Source of the DNA: Taibaiella sp.
Lineage (GTDB): Bacteria > Bacteroidota > Bacteroidia > Chitinophagales > Chitinophagaceae
Length of the DNA: 64,000 nt
Direction of reading: 5' to 3'
NCBI GenBank assembly: GCA_019638495.1
Contig: JAHBTQ010000002.1
Location: 868,001 to 932,000 of the forward strand
Shown: positions 36,901 through 44,599 of the stretch, in pieces
Position numbering within the stretch: position 1 is the first letter of the stretch
Layout: every line of letters begins with the position of its first letter
Made by a program: the position numbers and the translations under genes
Notes under the pieces: generated by a model
Databases searched by the model: none
Seen by the model: only the letters and a program-made list of their open reading frames with translations
What the model was told of the DNA's origin: nothing

Positions 36901-39900
36901 GCCGCTGTTGCCACGGTTGATGCAAGTGGTATAGTCACAGGCAATATAGCCGGTACAGCAACTATTACTTTCACCTTTACCTCCACAGGGTGCTTTACGA
37001 CCAGGCAGGTAACAGTAAATCCGCTCCCCGCTACCATCTCCGGGCCAACGCTTTGCGTAGGCGGGTCTACAACATATAGTAACAGCGGCGGCACATTGAC
37101 TTATGCAAGCGGCACGCCTGCAGTCGCAGGATTAACCTTGGCTGGTAGCATCTACACGCTTACGGGTCTCAGCGCGGGCACGTCAATTATTTCTGTTTCG
37201 TTTACCTCTACAGGATGTTCCAGGACTGCCGAGGCCACGGTAAACCCACTCCCAGCCGCTATCACAGGCTCTACTTCAGTTTGTGTCGGTTCAACAATTA
37301 CACTCGGTTCTACCACTCCTGCAGGTACATGGAGTGCTGCGAGCGGAATTGCAACTGTGAACACCACAACAGGAGAAGTAACCGGCGCCGCTACGGGGAC
37401 AACAACTGTTACGTACAGGCTTCCGACCGGATGTTTTTCCACAACGGTAATCACAGTTAACCCCGTTCCGGCAGCTATTTCAGGCGTACCGGTTATGTGC
37501 GAAGGATCTACAGCAACGCTTTCAGACGTAACCATCGGTGGCACATGGATAAGCGGAAACACTTCTGTCGCACTCATCGGCAGCACCAGCGGCATCATTA
37601 GTGGCATCACTGCCGGTACTAGCGTCGTATCTTACGTATTAGCTACCGGTTGTTTCCGTTCTACTGTAGCAACAGTAAATCCATTACCTGCTATCATTTC
37701 GGGTACCGCAAGTACTTGTGTGGGTAGCAACACTACTTTGTCAAGTTCTCCCTCAGGCGGCACATGGACCAGCGCTAACACATCCATCGCCACGGTTAGT
37801 GCAGCTACCGGCGTAGTTACGGGTGTCGGTGTGGGAACCACAAACATCTCCTACACACTTTCTACCGGATGCCTGAGGCTCACGCCAGTAACAGTAAATC
37901 CTGCACCTACAGCAGGTACTATTTCCGGGTCTACCAGCCTCTGTACAGGACTTACGTCTACGCTTACAAGTTCAGTTTCCGGTGGCACATGGACCAGCAG
38001 CAACACAGCCGTTGGCACAATAGACGGTACATCCGGAGTTCTGGGCGGCATCACAGCAGGTACCACAGCCATAACCTACACAGTAAGCGGCGCCTGTGGC
38101 ACTGTAACTACCACAACGGAAGTTACAGTTACAACATCTGCATCTGCAGGCACGCTCAGCGGCCCTTCAACTATATGTAATGGGTCTACAATAACGCTGG
38201 CCAGCACAGTAGTTGGCGGCACATGGATCAGTGGCAATGCTTCAGTGGCACCGGTTGGTTTCACAACGGGCGTAGTATCGGGTTCGTCAGTTGGCACAGC
38301 ATCTATTACGTACACTATCTCAAGTAGCTGTGGTACAGCTTCCGCGTCAAGGGTGATAACTGTAAATGCCTTGCCTCCGGCTATAGGCGGAACAGCTTCT
38401 ATGTGCGAGGGTGCTTCAACCACGCTCACAAATAGTGCGTCAGGTACTTGGAGCAGCGCAAACACATCTATCGCAGATGTTGGCAGCTCTACTGGTATCG
38501 TCACCGGAGCCACAGCAGGAACCACTACTATCACTTTTACATCAACTGACGGCTGTATCGCTACGCGCACAGTAACTGTGATTGCGTTACCGGCGGCTAT
38601 CGGCGGCTCACTCACGCTTTGCTCGGGCACTACTACTACCCTTACCAATTCGTCTGGGGCAGGAACGTGGTCTAGCAGCAACGGCTCAGTGGGAATTATC
38701 GGAGCCTCTACAGGTACACTTACAGCATTGCTTGCGGGTAACTCGGTGATCAACTTCACACTCACATCTACAGGATGCGTCAGCACATCTATCCTTACTG
38801 TGAATCCAACGCCGGGAACATTCTCAGGAAGCACCTCTATTTGTTCAGGAGCAAGTTCTACCCTTTCATCGACTACATCGGGTGGCACATGGACCAGCAG
38901 CAATGCTACCATTGCCTCTGTTGATGCCTCAACCGGTTTAGTTACTGCCGGCACAGCTGGCATAGCAAATATCACCTACACGCTTCCGACCACCTGCCGC
39001 AGGGTTACCAGCTTTACGGTAAACGCGCTACCTGCTGCAATAGGTGGCACACTTACCATTTGCGACGGCGGGTCAACCACGCTCACCAATGCAACTTCTG
39101 GCGGCACATGGGTCAGTTCTGCACCCACTACCGCCACTATCGGAACGTCGTCGGGGATTGCACTTGCGGTTGCATCGGGCACAACAACTATCACTTATAC
39201 GGCAACCACTGGTTGTCAACGCACAGCGATACTGACGGTGCAACCTAATCCGGCTGCGATCGGCGGGTCTCTGTTTGCATGTGCCGGCGCTTCCGAAACG
39301 CTTACAAACACTACATCAGGTGGTATCTGGACAAGTAGCACCACCGGAGTAGCGACAATATCTACTGCCGGAGTAGTTTCGGCGATTTCCGCAGGAACTA
39401 CCACTGTTTCATACACACTCTCTACGGGCTGTTCACGCTCAGCTACATTCACGGTCAATCCATTACCGGCTGCGATCAGTGGCACTGCCGCTGTTTGTGT
39501 TGGAGACACGCGCACGTTCAGCAGCACCCCTTCGGGTGGAACATGGTCAAGCTCAGCAACTGCTGTAGGTACAATTGATCTGACGTCGGGCATATTCGCT
39601 GCTATCTCCACCGGCAATAGCACAATAATCTACACACTCCCAACCGGCTGCGCGCGTTCTGTGATTGCTACGGTCAATCCGTTGCCTTCACCTGTATCCG
39701 GTGCAGCGGTTTGTGCGGGTAGCACCACTACCCTTTCGGGCACTCCATCAGGTGGCACATGGTCGGCCGGCACACCATCAGTTGCAACGGTTAGCGCCGG
39801 TAGCGGCGTAGTAACCGGCGTGAGTGCCGGCACGGCTACCTTTACCTACACACTTGCTACAGGCTGCAGCAATATTGGCACTGTAACGGTCAATGCGCTA

Positions 39901-41082
39901 CCAACTGCCATTGCCGGCACGCCAACAGTCTGTGTAGGTGCCACTACTTCGCTGTCCAGCACACCTACCGGCGGCACATGGACCAGCATTAGCACGGGCG
40001 TGGCTACTATTGGGTCTTCTACAGGCTTGCTGCTCGGTGTCGCCGCAGGCACCACGGTTGTTACCTATACGTCACCGGCGGGCTGTGTCAGGTCCGGAGT
40101 CTTCACTGTCAATCCATTGCCTTCAGCAGGAACTATCACCGGCACTTCTACTGTGTGCGTAGGTGCGGTTACCACTCTTACGTCCTCAGTGACGGGTGGC
40201 ACATGGAGCAACCTTACCGGCAAGGCTTCTGTAAACCCGTTTGGTGCCGTCACCGGAGTGGCCTCAGGACTTGACACTATTCTATATACAGTAACAACTG
40301 TTTGCGGCTCTGCTACTGCTACACACCCTGTAACTGTTAATCCGCTTCCGGTCGCGGCCTCAATAACAGGGGGCACTGATGTCTGCCTGGGCAGAACACT
40401 TACGCTTGGCGCGTCTAGTGCAGGTGGTACATGGAACAGTGGATCTACATCTGTTGCAACGGTGTCCTCTACAGGTGTCGTTACAGGGATGTCACTGGGA
40501 ACAGCCACGATCTCGTATACAGTTACCAACTCTTGTGGTTCCGCCACAACCACAGTAGCTGTCACCGTGCATCCCCTGGCTGATGCAGGTAATATTACCG
40601 GTGCAGATTCAGTTTGCCAGGGAGACACCATTTTGCTTTCAGCATCAGTTACAAGCGGCACATGGGGCACGTCAAACGCCACAATTGCCACTGTTTCTCC
40701 TACAGGCTCAGTTATAGGTGTTGCGCCGGGCACAGTAACTATACGTTACATCGTTGCGAACGTTTGCAGCAATGATACTGCTACTAAGGTCATAACGGTA
40801 AGGCCTGCTTCAGCATGTGTTACGTCCGTCCGCAACGAACCAGTAGCCACCATGCTGAAACTGTACCCTAACCCTGCCTATAGCGATGTAACAATCGATG
40901 CCCCTGTAGCAGGTGAGCTTTTGATTTCATCACTTGACGGCAAAACTGTGCAACATGTCAAAGTCGCGAAAGGAAATACGACATTCACATTACCACGCGA
41001 AACATCTTCGGGTGTCTACATGTGCAGATTCATAGGCGCTGATGGAAACACGAGCATAATTCGATTGGTATATAATCCATAG
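34000..41082 (+). CDS. Giant T9SS-exported protein with 28 Ig-like modules
   Basis: A 2360-residue surface or secreted protein. It starts with a signal peptide (about 1-23), then GGCSCHNS and a beta-sandwich resembling the choice-of-anchor V/Reeler domain (about 25-190). From residue 193 to about 2270 there are 28 modules averaging 74 residues. In 26 of them the pattern is BIG2-like: I(T/S)G, a Cys, GGTWSSSN, VATV, G, GTATITYT. Modules 8 and 10 are a different type (GAGTFCGSTTISATGG, IYYQGTTSGG) and share the same length of 79 residues. The C terminus (LKLYPNPAYSDVTIDAP from residue 2286) is a type A T9SS sorting domain. An adhesive or structural role is inferred. A paralogue lies at 44600-47578. 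Confidence 0.9.
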   Translation: MKKKFILFPAIAVLLYTLLTSNAGGPGGDLTTGGCSCHNSSPSASTAVTMELLNTSLSPVTTYVGGGSYFIRITGTNTGGTNLPKFGFQAKAVQTSSPSTTAGSMSSATVGGSSVDTSGVQIIQHSGAQDATTLVGSGGSGTQYVRLIPWTAPSAGFGGVTLRGVINAVNGDGSDGGGNDKWNTANTAVSELPAITGTASVCMGSTTTFTNTFTGGTWSSSNTSIATVVTASSTTSTVTGVAAGTATITYTAGGNFVTRVVTVNTTPSSISGPSNVCVSQNATYTNGVGGGAWSTGSTSIATIVSGTGVLTGIAPGTTTVIYALGSCSVSTTITVNAAPTLTGSSSVCVGSSTSLTPSLTGGTWSSSNTAVGTVNTSGTPGVVAGIATGTTNITYTATTGCTNVANISVNPVPAAIGGTLLVCSAATVTATNSVSGGTWSTSAGSGTATVASGTGVITGGSAGTANLTYTLPGGCFVTAVVTVNPLPSIITGSTTLCANGTTTLANTTSGGSWVSGNTSVANIGSSSGVVSPVGTAGGSAPISYILATGCQRVTTVNVNAISPVSGAFTVCPSSSTTLSCAPSGGTWTSGTTTIATVNATSGSVTGITSGTSGITYTTSTGCSSSAIVTVNTTAAITGGTNVCQGSNLTLSNSVSGGTWASSTTAVGTISTSGVFTGISGGTSTVTYTTPAGCTSTLVVTVNGLPAAVTGVGAGTFCGSTTISATGGAGGTIYYQGTTSGGTSTATASSSQTVSASGTYYFRAQSSSGCWGPEAAIVVSINPNPAAIGGANAVCVSASTTLTDATAGGTWSSSSTANGTIDNTTGVLTGIATGTTNITYTLSSTGCFTTKVVSVTAAPGAVTTSGAGTFCGSTTISATGGTGGVIYYQGTTSGGTSTAIAATSQTVSASGTYYFRAQSAGGCWGPEGSVTVSINPNPASITGIANFCESSTTTLATTSTGGTWSSSNAAVATVDASGIVTGNIAGTATITFTFTSTGCFTTRQVTVNPLPATISGPTLCVGGSTTYSNSGGTLTYASGTPAVAGLTLAGSIYTLTGLSAGTSIISVSFTSTGCSRTAEATVNPLPAAITGSTSVCVGSTITLGSTTPAGTWSAASGIATVNTTTGEVTGAATGTTTVTYRLPTGCFSTTVITVNPVPAAISGVPVMCEGSTATLSDVTIGGTWISGNTSVALIGSTSGIISGITAGTSVVSYVLATGCFRSTVATVNPLPAIISGTASTCVGSNTTLSSSPSGGTWTSANTSIATVSAATGVVTGVGVGTTNISYTLSTGCLRLTPVTVNPAPTAGTISGSTSLCTGLTSTLTSSVSGGTWTSSNTAVGTIDGTSGVLGGITAGTTAITYTVSGACGTVTTTTEVTVTTSASAGTLSGPSTICNGSTITLASTVVGGTWISGNASVAPVGFTTGVVSGSSVGTASITYTISSSCGTASASRVITVNALPPAIGGTASMCEGASTTLTNSASGTWSSANTSIADVGSSTGIVTGATAGTTTITFTSTDGCIATRTVTVIALPAAIGGSLTLCSGTTTTLTNSSGAGTWSSSNGSVGIIGASTGTLTALLAGNSVINFTLTSTGCVSTSILTVNPTPGTFSGSTSICSGASSTLSSTTSGGTWTSSNATIASVDASTGLVTAGTAGIANITYTLPTTCRRVTSFTVNALPAAIGGTLTICDGGSTTLTNATSGGTWVSSAPTTATIGTSSGIALAVASGTTTITYTATTGCQRTAILTVQPNPAAIGGSLFACAGASETLTNTTSGGIWTSSTTGVATISTAGVVSAISAGTTTVSYTLSTGCSRSATFTVNPLPAAISGTAAVCVGDTRTFSSTPSGGTWSSSATAVGTIDLTSGIFAAISTGNSTIIYTLPTGCARSVIATVNPLPSPVSGAAVCAGSTTTLSGTPSGGTWSAGTPSVATVSAGSGVVTGVSAGTATFTYTLATGCSNIGTVTVNALPTAIAGTPTVCVGATTSLSSTPTGGTWTSISTGVATIGSSTGLLLGVAAGTTVVTYTSPAGCVRSGVFTVNPLPSAGTITGTSTVCVGAVTTLTSSVTGGTWSNLTGKASVNPFGAVTGVASGLDTILYTVTTVCGSATATHPVTVNPLPVAASITGGTDVCLGRTLTLGASSAGGTWNSGSTSVATVSSTGVVTGMSLGTATISYTVTNSCGSATTTVAVTVHPLADAGNITGADSVCQGDTILLSASVTSGTWGTSNATIATVSPTGSVIGVAPGTVTIRYIVANVCSNDTATKVITVRPASACVTSVRNEPVATMLKLYPNPAYSDVTIDAPVAGELLISSLDGKTVQHVKVAKGNTTFTLPRETSSGVYMCRFIGADGNTSIIRLVYNP
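34576..40815 (+). repeat. Tandem array of 28 Ig-like coding repeats
   Basis: Modules of about 210-240 bases encode the BIG2-like units. They are well conserved in protein (GGTW and ITYT cores) but differ at many third positions, so this is an old array, not a fresh expansion. Modules 8 (36112-36348) and 10 (36571-36807) are the two odd members and are closest to each other. Confidence 0.85.
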
Positions 41083-41102
41083 CAGGTACTTGTACTCATA
41101 GT

Positions 41103-41141
41103 AGAGAAAAGGGATGACCAGAAGTCATCCCTTTTCTCTTA
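41103..41141 (+). terminator. Terminator after the giant Ig-repeat gene
   Basis: A 16-bp perfect inverted repeat (41103-41118 and 41124-41139) with loop CAGAA, 20 bases after the stop. The 3' arm is T-rich, so it could also act on the convergent kinase-like gene. Confidence 0.88.
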
Positions 41142-41178
41142 TCATCCGGCAAGAAGCCATACCAATTTCAAGGCACTC

Positions 41179-42234
41179 TTAGCTTCTAAGCTTCGTCTTA
41201 AAATATATCCGGAACCAGGTACCTTTTTCAGGGTCGCTCTCCACACCTATATACCCGCCCATAGCATATACCTGTTGCCTTGCCACGTGCAATGACATGG
41301 GCGCTACTTGTTTGTCATCATCGGCCAATAGCATTTCTGAGCGCCCTAAAAACGCGTTCAGATCTATGCCATTTCCATTATCTTTTATACTGAGAATAGT
41401 CTCATCTCCTGAAACCATTGAAGTTAATTCTACGACTGCTGCACGGTTGGCACTCCTCGTGACTATGGCATTTCCCAGGAAACTAAATATTATGCTCTCA
41501 AGATAAATGGGATTGGCATGCACATAGATGAAGGGGCTCACACGCACGCGTACAGAACAGGAAGCAGCTCTGAACTCATCATCGAGCCGGGTCACCACTC
41601 TTGAGATACAGTCATAAAGATTGATCTCCGAAGAAAATGATGCCTCACCAACCTGGGTGATACTCATTTGTGATTCTGCGTCAATCATAAATTCCACAGA
41701 AAACCTCGCGTTGCCACTATCACCATTCTCCAATTGAGCTCCTAACAGTTCTATAAGCCTTTCTGAATATTCCTGTAGTTTTCTGCTAATGCCATTGACG
41801 ACTATTGAGTCCGCCGTTCCTATTAAATCACCGGTTACAGCAGGTGAAACCGCCGCACCAGGCCCTTCCCTGGAAATTTCTACGCCGGTTATCATGAAAC
41901 CTCTCACCTCTTCGCCAGAAAAATCAGGCACAAGCCGAAATATGGCGCGCTTCACGGCTCCACTTTTCTTCGGGTCCACCTCCATCTCAAAATCCACCTC
42001 ATTCCCGCTTAGAACAGCATGCAAGTGAGGCTCAAAAGCAATGAGCGAGGCTCCTAGTAGATCTGCAAGATTCAATTTTCGGACTTCAGTCGCTATCGAC
42101 TTCCCAAACCAATCAAGGAAAGCGCTATTTGCATAGGAGCACTCCAGGAATGCATTCCAATACGACACCATAACGGGTTTGCCGTCTGGCGAGTCCGCCC
42201 CCCAATGCCCAATCTGGTATGCAGGCCTCTTCAA
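41179..42234 (-). CDS. PAS domain protein with degenerate histidine-kinase ATPase domain
   Basis: A 351-residue protein starting with a TTG at 42234, since a stop lies just upstream and the first ATG would cut into the PAS domain. Residues about 12-125 form a PAS domain (GKPVMVSYWNAFLECSYAN, AFLDWFGKS). The C-terminal half has a HATPase-like fold with IYLESIIFSFLGNAIVTR (N box) and SIKDNGNGIDL (G1 box). The helix before it has no His that could be phosphorylated, and the G2 box (normally GxGLG) is replaced by APMSLHVARQQV. It is likely a sensor without autokinase activity, or one with altered chemistry. No response regulator gene is adjacent. Confidence 0.75.
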   Translation of the reverse strand: MKRPAYQIGHWGADSPDGKPVMVSYWNAFLECSYANSAFLDWFGKSIATEVRKLNLADLLGASLIAFEPHLHAVLSGNEVDFEMEVDPKKSGAVKRAIFRLVPDFSGEEVRGFMITGVEISREGPGAAVSPAVTGDLIGTADSIVVNGISRKLQEYSERLIELLGAQLENGDSGNARFSVEFMIDAESQMSITQVGEASFSSEINLYDCISRVVTRLDDEFRAASCSVRVRVSPFIYVHANPIYLESIIFSFLGNAIVTRSANRAAVVELTSMVSGDETILSIKDNGNGIDLNAFLGRSEMLLADDDKQVAPMSLHVARQQVYAMGGYIGVESDPEKGTWFRIYFKTKLRS

Positions 42235-42278
42235 TTGTGTGTCTTAACGTATTAATGATTGCCGGTAGCCCGCGCCAC

Positions 42279-43469
42279 CTATGATAGCTTTGCCAACGCT
42301 GCCGAGATACGCGCCACAGCTTCATACAGGTTCGCCATTGACGTAGCCGTAGACAAGCGTATACACTTATCGTTTCCAAACGCACTGCCACAAACTGTTG
42401 ATACATGGCCCTCATTCAGCAGGTACATGCTCATATCTACATCATTGCTTATCTGCTGGTGGCCATATTTTTTACCGAAGAAGGAACTGATGTCCGGAAA
42501 TGCGTAAAAAGCACCGCCAGGGATGTTTGCCTTCACACCCGGAATTTTCCGGAGTGCTTCTGCCACATAGTCCCTGCGTTGTTTGTAGGCAGTCACCATA
42601 TCGTGCGTTGGTCCCAGGTCGCTGAGCAGCGCCTTTATAGCCGCCCTTTGCGTAATGACACATGCACCTGACGTAAACTGGGCCTGCAACTTATCGCACG
42701 CCTGTATCAGTTCGCGGGGTGCAGCCATATAGCCCAGGCGCCAGCCCGTCATTGCAAACCCCTTCGACAAACCATTGATCACTACTACCCGGTCTTTCAG
42801 TTCAGTAAACTGCGCAATACTCTCATGGCCGCCAATAAAATTGATATACTCATATATCTCATCACTGATGATGGCTACCTGAGGGTGTTTTGCAAACACC
42901 TCTGCCAGCCCGGCCAGCTCCTCTTTGGTATATACACTTCCTGTAGGGTTACAAGGCGATGAAAATATAAAGAGCTTTGTGTTGGGCGTAATGGCTTCTT
43001 CAAGCTGCTGTGGCGTGATCTTAAAATCATTCTCTATACCACAGTGCACAAATTTCACCTCACCCTGCGCCAGTTGCACCTGGGCAGAATAAGTGACCCA
43101 ATATGGAGTAGGTATGATAACCTCATCACCGGGGTTCACCAGGCAAAGAATGGCATTTGCAAGTGAATGCTTAGCCCCGGTTGACACCATGATCTCCGAA
43201 GTTTGGTAATCAAGATTGTTATCGCGCTTCAGTTTCAAACTTATCGCCTCCAGCAGATCAGGCATGCCCACTACGGGCGTGTATTTGCTATATCCTTCGT
43301 TTATGGCGTCTATGGCTGCCTTTCGTATGTGCTCCGGCGTCATGAAGTCGGGCTCACCCAGGCTGAGGTCTACTATATTTATTCCTCTTGCTTTTAATTC
43401 CCGGCCCAGTTTGGCCATTTTTATTGTCTGCGGCTCCGAAAAAGAATTGAGTCTGTCGGCTAGTTGCAT
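42279..43469 (-). CDS. Aspartate aminotransferase (class I, Ib-like)
   Basis: A 396-residue fold-type I PLP enzyme. It has SLGEPDFMTPEHI, YTPVVGMPDLLEAI, the substrate/PLP contact TPYWVTYSAQV, SSPCNPTGSVYTKEEL, SDEIYEYINF, and the PLP lysine in NGLSKGFAMTGWRLGYMAAP. These are the marks of Ib-type aspartate aminotransferases, which link oxaloacetate and aspartate and may accept prephenate or aromatic acids in some bacteria. Start at ATG 43469, preceded by no clear promoter box. The PAS protein gene is downstream with a 44-base gap. Confidence 0.92.
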   Translation of the reverse strand: MQLADRLNSFSEPQTIKMAKLGRELKARGINIVDLSLGEPDFMTPEHIRKAAIDAINEGYSKYTPVVGMPDLLEAISLKLKRDNNLDYQTSEIMVSTGAKHSLANAILCLVNPGDEVIIPTPYWVTYSAQVQLAQGEVKFVHCGIENDFKITPQQLEEAITPNTKLFIFSSPCNPTGSVYTKEELAGLAEVFAKHPQVAIISDEIYEYINFIGGHESIAQFTELKDRVVVINGLSKGFAMTGWRLGYMAAPRELIQACDKLQAQFTSGACVITQRAAIKALLSDLGPTHDMVTAYKQRRDYVAEALRKIPGVKANIPGGAFYAFPDISSFFGKKYGHQQISNDVDMSMYLLNEGHVSTVCGSAFGNDKCIRLSTATSMANLYEAVARISAALAKLS

Positions 43470-43638
43470 CTATTCAATGGATATTGGATTATACAAACCT
43501 ACATGAAAAAGCTGACTATTATAAAATGCCCTTAACAATAGTTGACACGTAATCCACTTTTACAATAGTTGCATTTTCAATATGACTTTCACCGGCATCT
43601 AGCCTATCTAAAAATACCCATAAACGCAGTTTTGGTAC

Positions 43639-43646
43639 TACTTTTG
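43639..43646 (+). promoter_or_regulatory. -7 box immediately before the RlmK-like gene
   Basis: TACTTTTG ends 4 bases before the ATG at 43651; the transcript would begin at or next to the start codon. Confidence 0.5.
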
Positions 43647-43650
43647 ACAC

Positions 43651-44598
43651 ATGAGCGCCGAAAAACAGGTCATGTTCCGCAACCGCCTTATAAAGGTGCA
43701 CAAACACTTTGCGAAAATCGCCCGAAAGCAGAACATCGCATGCTTCCGTTTTTACGATCACGACCTGCCGGAATTTCCATTTGCCATAGACTGGTACGAC
43801 GGTGTTGTGCATGCGGCTGAATATAAACGTCGCCACGGCATGGAAGACGACGAACATGAGGTGTGGCTGGCAGAATGTAAAGCCACTATTGCTGAGGTGC
43901 TTGAAATACCCCAGGATGTCATCTTTATGAAGGTGCGCCAGCGCAAGGCAGGACGACAGGGGCAATATGAGAAATTCGACGAAACAAAAACAGAACGAAT
44001 TGTATCTGAAGGTGGCCTCAATTTCATCATCAACCTTACCGACTACCTCGATACTGGCCTTTTCCTTGACCACAGGATCACAAGATCTATGGTTCGCGAG
44101 CAGGCTGCTGGCATGCACATGCTCAACCTGTTCTGCTATACTGGCTCATTTAGTGTATATGCAGCTCACGGCAAAGCTGCAAGCGTCACTTCGGTAGACA
44201 TGTCAAAAACCTACCTGCACTGGGCCAAGCGCAATATGCAGTACAACAAACTCTATAATGATGAGAAACACGAGTACATTCACGGCGATGTAATGGAATG
44301 GCTCGACTACATTCCCTCCCGAAAATTTGACTTAGTGGTTTGCGATCCACCCACATTCTCAAACAGCAAGAGGATGGACGATATTTTTGATGTTCAACGC
44401 GATCACGTAAAACTCCTCAAGAAGATCATCAAAGGCTGTGCCGACGGTGCTAAGATCTACTTCAGTAATAATTATCGAAATTTCGAATTGGATAGAGACG
44501 CGATCCCTGCGGCAGTAGTAAAAGATATCACCGGCGCTACAACGCCTTTCGACTTCCAGGGTCGTCTGAACAGGAAATGCTTTTTGCTCGAGATATAG
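43651..44598 (+). CDS. Stand-alone RlmK-type 23S rRNA methyltransferase homologue
   Basis: A 315-residue SAM-dependent enzyme matching the C-terminal half of the gammaproteobacterial fused RlmKL, which makes m7G2069 in 23S rRNA. The PUA-like/RlmI-type N-terminal part has CFRFYDHDLPEFPFAIDWYDG; the linker carries NLTDYLDTGLFLDHR; the Rossmann domain has LNLFCYTGSFSVYAA for SAM binding and the catalytic-type motif DPPTFSNSKRM. No RlmL/THUMP half is adjacent. Base specificity is inferred from the family. Its stop lies one base from the convergent Ig-repeat gene. Confidence 0.85.
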   Translation: MSAEKQVMFRNRLIKVHKHFAKIARKQNIACFRFYDHDLPEFPFAIDWYDGVVHAAEYKRRHGMEDDEHEVWLAECKATIAEVLEIPQDVIFMKVRQRKAGRQGQYEKFDETKTERIVSEGGLNFIINLTDYLDTGLFLDHRITRSMVREQAAGMHMLNLFCYTGSFSVYAAHGKAASVTSVDMSKTYLHWAKRNMQYNKLYNDEKHEYIHGDVMEWLDYIPSRKFDLVVCDPPTFSNSKRMDDIFDVQRDHVKLLKKIIKGCADGAKIYFSNNYRNFELDRDAIPAAVVKDITGATTPFDFQGRLNRKCFLLEI

Positions 44599-44599
44599 C

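Noticed and set aside
34383..40733. Many long antisense and out-of-frame readings inside the giant Ig-repeat gene
   Set aside because: They mirror the repetitive Thr/Ser/Gly codons of the sense frame, have low-complexity Val/Pro-rich translations and no start context.
33900..41100. Reading the repeat array as a CRISPR or DNA tandem-repeat locus
   Set aside because: The repeats are coding, in one frame, and not identical at DNA level; there are no spacers.
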